Of a stretch of DNA of 12,958 nucleotides, positions 1 to 6,749 are shown piece by piece. The stretch's first letter is position 1. Every line of letters begins with the position of its first letter. The stretch comes from Planctomycetota bacterium. Its GTDB lineage: Bacteria; Planctomycetota; PUPC01; JACPCR01. The position numbers and the translations under genes are program-made. The stretch covers positions 1-12,958 of the forward strand of contig JASLXP010000844.1 in NCBI GenBank assembly GCA_030740295.1. The letters run 5' to 3'. The notes under the pieces were generated by a model. The model was given only the letters and a program-made list of their open reading frames with translations. It had not been told where the DNA came from and searched no databases.

Positions 1-2211
1 GCCTGCAAAGTGGCCTGGGACGACCGCGCCATTTACTTCGCGGTGCGTGCCGACGAGCCAGACATGCAGGGAGTCAGGGATTCGCTTTCCAAAGTCAAGA
101 ACGGGCCGTGGGGCACGGACACCATCGAGTTCTTTCTCGACCTCAATCGTGACAAGAGCACTTACTATCAATTCTGCACAAACTCCCGCGGGGAAAAGTG
201 GGAGGCTCGCATCACGACGAAGGACCTCTTCGACGGTAGTTCCGCGTCGTGGCGCTGCGAATGGACTTCCACCGGCAAGATTCTCAACGACGGCTGGACG
301 GTCGAGGCGGCCATCCCCTATACGTGCTTCGACCTGCGACCGTCGCTGAATATCGGAGAAGTCATCGGCGTAAATATCTGCCGGAGTGACGTGCGGAAGA
401 AGGAGTACACTTCCTGGAGTTGCACGTTCGGCGATTTCCGGACGCCTGCTGCTTTCGGCCTGTTGAGCGGCATCGACGTCGAACTGAAGCCTTTCCGATA
501 CGAAGTTGCCGGCATCGACTGGCAGCGAGACAGGGTGAGAGCGTCTGTTCGAAATCACACCGGGAGTAGGCAGCAGGTTAAGGCCACCTTTGTTGCTGAG
601 AGCCCCGAAGGCAGGCTGCATACTGCACCAGCGCAAGGCCGAATGTCTTCAGGTGCGAGCACAGATATTTCAGCCGCTCTTACACTCGAGGGATCCGGGC
701 TGCACAAGGTTTTCGTTCGTCTGTCGGATGAGACCGGAAAACAACGTGTGGTCTCGCAGCCGATAGACGTGGTTGTCAAAGAAAACTCGGTTCTCCAACT
801 GGAAGGAACGGAGTTCGATTTCTACACGCTGGAGGAACGGGCGCGGGCCCGGTGCTTCATCGATGCAAGCGAGGACCGATGCAAGGCCATGACTCTGAGC
901 TGGTGGCTCGAAAGCGAAAATGGCACTTCGACGAAGCCAACAGACCTCCGACCAGCCCCGGGTTTCAATGAGTGGTCACTTCCGTTGAAGCAATTGAAGG
1001 ATGGCGGATACGCGCTCATTGCCGCACTGAATGAAGGTGGCCGGCCAATCGCCCGTGCAAAGCATCGCTTTCGAAAGTTGGCGCCGGCGAAGCATGAAGT
1101 TCGCATCAACCAGTGGGGCCGCTTCCTGGTGGTCGATGGAAAGCCTTTCCTCTGGTACGGCTTCTATGACAACATGTATAAGAAGGCCGCGCCCCGTGAA
1201 CGTTGGCCCCATGCCCTCAAAGATATGAAAAGCGTTGGCTCGACCGCGGTGATGGCCTACACCTACTGGGAAATCTCTGAGACCGAGAAGATCCGGTGGG
1301 CCCTGGATCAGGCCGAGGCGGCGGGGATGAAAGTCTGGGTTCATTTGCAGTGGATTTTCTCGTTCTGCAATCCCAAGTATGCGAACCGTTCTCAGAGGTA
1401 TCGCAGTGAAGCGGAAGCCGTCGCAGTGCTCCGAAAAGTCATCAACGACCACAAGGATCATCCCGCCCTTCTGGGCTGGAGCCCCCTGGACGAGCCGGGC
1501 AATCGACCTGCGACATTCACAAAAGAACTGACCGAAAAATTCTATCGAATGATCAAGGCACTCGATCCATACCACCCGTGCATTTTCAGCCACCTGACGC
1601 AAACCGAGCACGGCAAAATCTACGGAGAAGCAACCGACATGGCCCTCATCCCATTCGGCGCGGGCCGGAATCAAAGGTACGATCGCCTGTTCCAGACCTT
1701 CTGGGAAACAGGTCTGCCCCTGGCGACTAACGCCCCCTGCTATGGCGCGATCAACAGCCCACGTGAGCCGACTGCGGCTGAGATTAGAGTTCGCATTTAC
1801 AAACCTCTGATCCTCGGTTCACGCGGTTTCACCAGCTACACCTACCGGGGCGCGTCCATGACGACCTGGCGAGAGTTCGCACAGATCGGCAAGGAACTGC
1901 ACGCCCTGTCACCGGTTCTCCTTTCACCGGACAACCGGCTGAGAGTAGAGGTCAACCCCCGCGGCCGCGACGTCTATGCCCTCCTGAAAGAGCGCGAAGG
2001 CAAGTTCACTCTTATCGCCGTAAACGTTACGGGCAATGCCGTCCCCGCTACTCTTCGCCTGCCTGATGTTGCCGGCTTCAGCAAAGTCACCCCCAGGTTC
2101 GGCAGCCCCGCAGCAAAGTCCGATTCCGCCGGTCGCAAAATCACGGCGACAATGAAAGCCAAGAGCACTGCGATCTATGAGATCATTCCAGTGCCAACGG
2201 GAGAGAATTAG
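1..2211 (+). CDS. CBM9-like / glycoside-hydrolase-like multidomain protein (5' partial)
   Basis: The frame is already open at base 1 and reads through 736 codons to TAG at 2209-2211. The GTG at 10 is therefore internal and the real start lies upstream. Counting from base 1, residues 1-160 look like a CBM9/DOMON-type sugar-binding sandwich (VAWDDRAIYFAV, then TIEFFLDLN and GWTVEAAIP). Two Ig-like beta sandwiches follow at about 165-262 and 263-360. A GH-A-like TIM barrel begins near 369 (GRFLVVDGKPFLWYGFYD), with LLGWSPLDEPGN around 490-502. Glu498 (codon 1492-1494) is the likely acid/base residue at the end of strand beta-4. A C-terminal sandwich occupies about 645-730. I see no obvious Glu nucleophile at the putative beta-7 (GLPLATNAPC), so activity is uncertain. 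The likely role is binding and cleaving an extracellular polysaccharide; the substrate is unknown. The gene converges on the minus-strand esterase gene with a 47-bp gap. Confidence 0.8.
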   Translation, partial: ACKVAWDDRAIYFAVRADEPDMQGVRDSLSKVKNGPWGTDTIEFFLDLNRDKSTYYQFCTNSRGEKWEARITTKDLFDGSSASWRCEWTSTGKILNDGWTVEAAIPYTCFDLRPSLNIGEVIGVNICRSDVRKKEYTSWSCTFGDFRTPAAFGLLSGIDVELKPFRYEVAGIDWQRDRVRASVRNHTGSRQQVKATFVAESPEGRLHTAPAQGRMSSGASTDISAALTLEGSGLHKVFVRLSDETGKQRVVSQPIDVVVKENSVLQLEGTEFDFYTLEERARARCFIDASEDRCKAMTLSWWLESENGTSTKPTDLRPAPGFNEWSLPLKQLKDGGYALIAALNEGGRPIARAKHRFRKLAPAKHEVRINQWGRFLVVDGKPFLWYGFYDNMYKKAAPRERWPHALKDMKSVGSTAVMAYTYWEISETEKIRWALDQAEAAGMKVWVHLQWIFSFCNPKYANRSQRYRSEAEAVAVLRKVINDHKDHPALLGWSPLDEPGNRPATFTKELTEKFYRMIKALDPYHPCIFSHLTQTEHGKIYGEATDMALIPFGAGRNQRYDRLFQTFWETGLPLATNAPCYGAINSPREPTAAEIRVRIYKPLILGSRGFTSYTYRGASMTTWREFAQIGKELHALSPVLLSPDNRLRVEVNPRGRDVYALLKEREGKFTLIAVNVTGNAVPATLRLPDVAGFSKVTPRFGSPAAKSDSAGRKITATMKAKSTAIYEIIPVPTGEN

Positions 2212-2258
2212 CCGTATCTGTAAAGCGGCCCTCCCATATCGAACAGAACTCGCGTCCC

Positions 2259-3500
2259 CTAATTCTCCCCCACCAGATCGAGCAGTGCTTCGGCGAATGC
2301 TCTGCCGATAAGGGCCATGGTCTTGGCGCAGCCCAGGTAATGGTATCCGGCGTTGGATGCGCCGCGCTTCCATCGTTTCTCATCCTCGGCGCTGATCACT
2401 TCAGCTCTGTATTTCTTGAGATATGCCTGTTGCTCTTTCCTGGTCATGTTGCCGTCTTTGTTTGCGTGATCTTTGTGCTTGATTCTGAGGAAGTGGCCCA
2501 TCTGCCGAATCTTGCCGAACTTGGATTCGATGGCGGCGAGGGGCTGGTCCCAGCAAGGGGCGGTCTGAACGGCAACCACGTTACCTTTGAATTCCGGCAG
2601 TTCTGCCGGAGCGGCCATGGCTGCGCGGTAGTTGCCGTGAATGGCCTGGTAGTATTTGTTCTCATACTTTTCGAGCGGCCCTCCAACGCCCATTACGCCG
2701 ATGACAAACTTCATATCGGGGGCGGAAAGATCTTTGCGCACATCCCGGATGAACTGGGCCATCCACTTGCTGTAGTTATCGTAACCGCCCGGCTTCGCGC
2801 GGTCCGGGTACACGCCGCTGTCCACCATGTCGTTCCAGCCCTGGAACCAGACGAAGCCTGCGATCTCGTAGCCCTGTTCCTTTTCGTACTTTGGATAGAC
2901 GCGCCTGATATCGCCGAGCACGTGCTTGACGTGTTGGATCATCAAGCGGTAGTAGTGGCCGGTGGCCGCGGCTTTATCAGTCTTGACCTTCTCGATGTCC
3001 TTGTTTCTTTTCTTCAGGTTACTGAGTTGCTGCTCGCTGAACTGATACGGCCCTGCACTTGGCGGACGAAAATCTGTGTGCAGGGATTTACCACCCCAGG
3101 CAGTCTTGATAATTAAGACCGGCGCTTTTGCCGCCTTCTCCATGGTGAGTCCAAATGTGAATTCCGGACCAATCTTCCCGCCGTCTTCCTTCGGATTGCG
3201 GCGGGCGCCGTACCCGGCTGTCAGTTTGCCGATGCCTTCACCGTTGTCGCGACCGGTGAGGTAAGAAATCCATACGTTTTTGCAGACCCGAGGGCTGCCA
3301 TCTGCGGAACGCATCTCCTCGAGCATCGGCGCGGTGGCCGGGTCGTCACCGATGTAGTCGAAGGTCTCTATCTTCGCTTGCCCTTCCATATTTGATTGAC
3401 CGGCGAGAATGTAGACCTTGACGGGCTGTTCAGCGGCCGCATCGGGCAGCATTGTGGACATGCCAGTCATGGCAAGGACAGCAAATAGAAACTCCTTCAT
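2259..3500 (-). CDS. Secreted SASA-type (DUF303) carbohydrate O-acetylesterase-like protein
   Basis: A 413-aa protein with an N-terminal signal peptide (hydrophobic residues 4-19, probable cleavage after AAA at 23). The SGNH-like esterase motifs are clear. VYILAGQSNMEG at 29-40 carries nucleophile Ser36, KTAWGGKS at 132-139 is the Gly block, and FVWFQGWNDM at 216-225 supplies the third block. GYHYLGCAKT at 385-394 supplies the likely catalytic His387. The usual DxxH Asp is not in place (Ala384 sits three residues before His387), though the GYHYLG form may be normal for this subgroup. Family members remove acetyl groups from sialic acid, xylan or related glycans; the substrate here cannot be read from sequence. 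The start is supported by an AAAGGAAA ribosome site (3505-3512) ahead of ATG. It is the last gene of the five-gene minus-strand cluster, 46 bp after the heparinase-like gene. It is likely periplasmic or secreted. Confidence 0.88.
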   Translation of the reverse strand: MKEFLFAVLAMTGMSTMLPDAAAEQPVKVYILAGQSNMEGQAKIETFDYIGDDPATAPMLEEMRSADGSPRVCKNVWISYLTGRDNGEGIGKLTAGYGARRNPKEDGGKIGPEFTFGLTMEKAAKAPVLIIKTAWGGKSLHTDFRPPSAGPYQFSEQQLSNLKKRNKDIEKVKTDKAAATGHYYRLMIQHVKHVLGDIRRVYPKYEKEQGYEIAGFVWFQGWNDMVDSGVYPDRAKPGGYDNYSKWMAQFIRDVRKDLSAPDMKFVIGVMGVGGPLEKYENKYYQAIHGNYRAAMAAPAELPEFKGNVVAVQTAPCWDQPLAAIESKFGKIRQMGHFLRIKHKDHANKDGNMTRKEQQAYLKKYRAEVISAEDEKRWKRGASNAGYHYLGCAKTMALIGRAFAEALLDLVGEN

Positions 3501-3546
3501 CGGCTTTTCCTTTCACGTATATTGAAATTGTTCTTCCATCAGTCAT

Positions 3547-5679
3547 TCACACCTGAAAACGCTTCCCGTCGATTTTCAGACTTGTGCCGTGGGCCATTTC
3601 CCACGCCAGGACCCGGCCCGTCTTCAGGGAACGACGGACGACGCACCATTGGCCCCGGGCCTCGATCCCTTCCGCTTCCAGGAGCTGGTGCTCGTAGGCA
3701 AAGATGATGGTGTCCTCCACGCTGGCGTGGGTCACTTTCATTGCGAAGGAGCTATCGAGGGATTTTGCCTGCCTCACCTTGAGTTTCGGAGAGCCCTTTT
3801 GGCGGGGGATTAACACTGACATGAATCGACCATTGTAGCCAGAGACCTTGCCCAGAAGGCGAGGGCGTCTGTAAACGGGGCCGTGGACCATATCGCTGGG
3901 CCTTTGGTAACGCTCCACGTGCGCATCAATGTCTTTAATGTATTTGTAGGAACTGGTGGTTGATAGATCCTGCTCGACCTTCAGCGAGTGCGGCCTGGGA
4001 TATCCGTGCGGGCCCGGTATGGCGAAATGCACATCCAGAAAGTGGCCATGCCGGCAGCCCTTGATGGTCGCCGATTTCTTCATCGTGCGAATGGTGTTTT
4101 CCGGGCTGGTCTGAAGTTGCCACCAGTAATCCGACCAGTCGTCTGATTTGTTGATGTCCTCGACGACCCACAGGTAGCCAGGCGTGCCGCCGCCCTTGAC
4201 AAGCCCAATGTATCGGCGGGCCCAGATGCAATCGTGCTGGTGCGAGCTGTCCACGGCTGCGAAGTCACAGCATTCGCCGGGAATGTAATCGATGAGGTTT
4301 CCGTGACGTTTGACCGCGCACCATTCGCCTTCTGTTGATTCTCCGCTCTTGCCATCGATGAGGACAAGGCTGTGACAGCTCTGCTCGTTGTTGTAACGGC
4401 CGGTATCGATGGAAAAGTATTCGCCGAGAGCGGACATTGAAAAGTGGCCGCAACTGGCATGGTGGTGGCCTGCCACGGACGGGCTGCGTTGTGAGCCATC
4501 GAAGACCACAAAAGTTGCGTCTTTATCCCAACTGCTGCGGAAGCTCACTATCCCTCGTCCACGATCGCGGTAGCTTGTTTCTGTGTCCGTCTTCGAAGGA
4601 TGCCTTTCTCCCTTCAGCTCATCCAGGACAAGCAGTGAAAGATGCGATGCGGGAGTTCTGAAGCCGCTGCGAAGGGGCACTTCGATGTAGTAATCGGGAA
4701 GAGTGTTTTCCGGATGAACTTTTCCATGGTGATAGTGAAGAGTTCCGTGCAGCCACAAGAGGGTTGGGTCGTCTGTTTCCGTTGCGAGCCTGGGCAGGAC
4801 GAACTGTCGATGCCCGAAATCGTCGCCGTGGTCCCCGGTGTTTGAGACGTCTTCGCCCCAGGGCTGAACGAAGTGCAGCATGGCCTGGCCGAATCGTTTC
4901 AGTCGTGGGTATTCTGCCAGAGCATCGAACAGGCCGGCCCTGCGCAGCCACTCACACTGCATGAAAACCCAGGCGGTCACGTCCGTCCCGTACCCGATAT
5001 CCTCCATCGGATATCCGTCAACGGTAACAGCGGTATGCAGCGTGGCTTCGAGGCTCTGCACGAGCTGCGTCAGCACGGCGGAAAGGTCGGACGCGCCTGC
5101 GTCCCCCTGAATCGCGAGAGCTGCTTCGATGTTGGAGAGGACGTTGCCGAGAGGGACATTGGCCCCACTGCAGCGAAGATAGGTTGAAGACCACTGCCGC
5201 AGAGCCTGATGAATACTCTTCTGCAACTGCCGAACGTAGGCCAGCCTCGTCCTCTCATCGAACGAGTGATGAAGAATATCGTATGCCATCATCATCGAGT
5301 GGAGTGAAACTGCCGGCCCGTTGCTGCGGTAGCCTGGATCGAGAACCGTATTCATCACGCGCGTGACGGCTTCGGCCACCTCTGCGTCTTCATCAAGTGC
5401 GGCCACCATCGCGATATCCGTCATTGCGCGGCCAACCCGCGTGCCCAGTGAGTTCCAGGATCCGTCACCGACCAGACTCACCCGCAAGTCCTCGCTCTGC
5501 AGAATCGCAGACACCAGCAGACTGACTTTGCGCCGAAGACCTTCCATGATCTTTTTGCCATCGCCACGCTTAATCCTCCTGCGGAGCTCGATCAGATCCG
5601 CCGGCCCAAGCATCACTCGTGGGTGAACGTTCTTCTCATACAGATCTCTGGCTGCGCCGAATGAATAGCGATGCTTCAT
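3547..5679 (-). CDS. Heparinase II/III-like protein (polysaccharide lyase fold), no signal peptide
   Basis: A 710-aa protein that matches the heparinase II/III plan. The N-terminal alpha/alpha toroid starts with HPRVMLGPADLIELRRRI (19-36) and runs to about 335. It carries GANVPLGN at 172-179 and EDIGYGTD at 226-233, where Tyr230 is a candidate catalytic Tyr. A beta-sandwich part follows from about 375. GHHHASCGHF at 404-413, Asp425 in SIDTG and His436 in SCHSLVL resemble the His/Asp/His metal-site arrangement of heparinase II. Relatives cleave uronic-acid polymers such as heparin/heparan or alginate oligomers; this substrate is unknown. The N-terminus MKHRYSFGAARDLYEK is polar and has no signal peptide, and no upstream in-frame ATG or GTG occurs before the preceding gene. 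It may therefore be cytoplasmic, acting on imported oligosaccharides. There is no clear Shine-Dalgarno site in the 29-bp gap after the HEAT lipoprotein gene. Confidence 0.85.
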   Translation of the reverse strand: MKHRYSFGAARDLYEKNVHPRVMLGPADLIELRRRIKRGDGKKIMEGLRRKVSLLVSAILQSEDLRVSLVGDGSWNSLGTRVGRAMTDIAMVAALDEDAEVAEAVTRVMNTVLDPGYRSNGPAVSLHSMMMAYDILHHSFDERTRLAYVRQLQKSIHQALRQWSSTYLRCSGANVPLGNVLSNIEAALAIQGDAGASDLSAVLTQLVQSLEATLHTAVTVDGYPMEDIGYGTDVTAWVFMQCEWLRRAGLFDALAEYPRLKRFGQAMLHFVQPWGEDVSNTGDHGDDFGHRQFVLPRLATETDDPTLLWLHGTLHYHHGKVHPENTLPDYYIEVPLRSGFRTPASHLSLLVLDELKGERHPSKTDTETSYRDRGRGIVSFRSSWDKDATFVVFDGSQRSPSVAGHHHASCGHFSMSALGEYFSIDTGRYNNEQSCHSLVLIDGKSGESTEGEWCAVKRHGNLIDYIPGECCDFAAVDSSHQHDCIWARRYIGLVKGGGTPGYLWVVEDINKSDDWSDYWWQLQTSPENTIRTMKKSATIKGCRHGHFLDVHFAIPGPHGYPRPHSLKVEQDLSTTSSYKYIKDIDAHVERYQRPSDMVHGPVYRRPRLLGKVSGYNGRFMSVLIPRQKGSPKLKVRQAKSLDSSFAMKVTHASVEDTIIFAYEHQLLEAEGIEARGQWCVVRRSLKTGRVLAWEMAHGTSLKIDGKRFQV

Positions 5680-5708
5680 GGTTAAAAATGCTGGGAATAA
5701 ATCTTGTA

Positions 5709-6749
5709 CTACTTCTTCACGCCGCTCAGCTTATCCCGTGTCGTCTTGAGTTGTTTCAGCTCTGCCTGGTCGGCCTTTGTCTTTCTGCTGTCGGGCTCCG
5801 CGTCCTTTAACGTTTCCTCCATCTCTGCGATCAGCTTGTCGACGTATGGCAGCGCGATGCCGGCATCCGTCCCGGCGGCATCGAGCACGTCACGGCCGCG
5901 GAGGCGGTGGTAGTAGTCGTGCATCTGCCCCAGGCCCTCGCCGATCTGCTCTGCGAGCTGCTGCCTGTTTGAGCTTGTCCTGATCAGGTCCTTTAGAGCG
6001 GCGCTCATTATGTTAAGGCACTGGATGCGGCGTTCGGTGAGCATGGTCTTTGCCAGGGACGGCAGATACTTGTCAGCCTCGGGGCTGCCGACGCCCTGCA
6101 ATACGTAGGCTGCACCACCGCGCAGCCACCACTCGTCATCCGTGATAAAGGTAGCGACCTTTGGCAGATGCGGCGCGGCAGCCTTGCCGCACCGGCTCAG
6201 GGCCTGCAGGGCGCCTACACGGATGTACATGTTTTCGTGATCGAGCAGCGGTGACATGTAAGGCACGGCCTCGGCATTGATCTCCAGCGTCATGGACTGA
6301 GGGGTTCGCCTGTTCGTCTTGACGCTTACTCCGAAGAACTGTCGCACCTGGCTGATGGCATCGCACGCGGCGCGGATCTGGTACTTGTCGCCGGACTGCA
6401 GCGCTTTAATCAGAAAGGGCATGCTTGCCTTACCGCGCTTTGACATGGCCTGCGATGCCTTGAACCGCATCACCGGTGAGTAGTGAGTAAAGTAGCTGTA
6501 GATCGTTTCGAGTGAGGTGGCCTCATCTTCGAGCCTGGCAAAGATGGCCTCACCTGCCTCGTTAGGCGCCGTACCTTTGTCGTATCCCTGCTCCTTGATG
6601 CTCTTCAGATTCAGGGTGTCGATCTTCATATTCAGCGTGCCGTCTTCAGATTCGATACCACGTGTCGAATGATGGCAGCCTGAAAGAGTGAGCAAAGCGA
6701 TGGTGGCGATCGGGCTGATTATCAGGAGGCGCATCTTTGTTTTCTTCAT
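5709..6749 (-). CDS. HEAT-repeat lipoprotein, translationally coupled to the upstream gene
   Basis: A 346-aa protein from ATG at 6749 (347 if the GTG at 6752 is used). I prefer ATG because it forms a TGATG stop-start overlap with the preceding gene, which points to translational coupling; an AGGGGG tract lies just upstream inside that gene. The N-terminus has a basic start, a hydrophobic stretch and the lipobox LSGC (Cys25), so export and lipid anchoring are expected. The middle holds alpha-helical HEAT/armadillo-like repeats. Examples are MRFKASQAMSKRGKASMPFL (about 94-113), IRVGALQALSRCGKAAAPHL (176-195) and LRGGAAYVLQGVG (209-221). The C-terminal ~45 residues are a charged helix, possibly a coiled coil. 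HEAT arrays are usually protein-protein scaffolds, and no catalytic motif is seen. The coupling suggests it binds or positions its partner, the PDZ/toroid protein, at a membrane; that is inference. Exact function is unknown. Confidence 0.85.
   Translation of the reverse strand: MKKTKMRLLIISPIATIALLTLSGCHHSTRGIESEDGTLNMKIDTLNLKSIKEQGYDKGTAPNEAGEAIFARLEDEATSLETIYSYFTHYSPVMRFKASQAMSKRGKASMPFLIKALQSGDKYQIRAACDAISQVRQFFGVSVKTNRRTPQSMTLEINAEAVPYMSPLLDHENMYIRVGALQALSRCGKAAAPHLPKVATFITDDEWWLRGGAAYVLQGVGSPEADKYLPSLAKTMLTERRIQCLNIMSAALKDLIRTSSNRQQLAEQIGEGLGQMHDYYHRLRGRDVLDAAGTDAGIALPYVDKLIAEMEETLKDAEPDSRKTKADQAELKQLKTTRDKLSGVKK

Noticed and set aside
976..1674. A 232-codon open frame on the minus strand opposite the GH-like barrel
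   Set aside because: It is antisense to conserved barrel sequence including the DEP motif. No family is recognised.
2251..2261. An 11-bp word CGCGTCCCCTA repeated at 11518-11528, just outside both ends of the five-gene cluster
   Set aside because: Shared 11-mers are expected by chance in about 13 kb, and there are no terminal inverted repeats, transposase or target-site duplication to suggest a mobile unit.
2340..3116. A 258-codon open frame on the plus strand opposite the SASA esterase gene
   Set aside because: It is antisense to clear esterase motifs, and its hydrophobic Val/Leu-rich translation is what the reverse complement of the coding strand produces.
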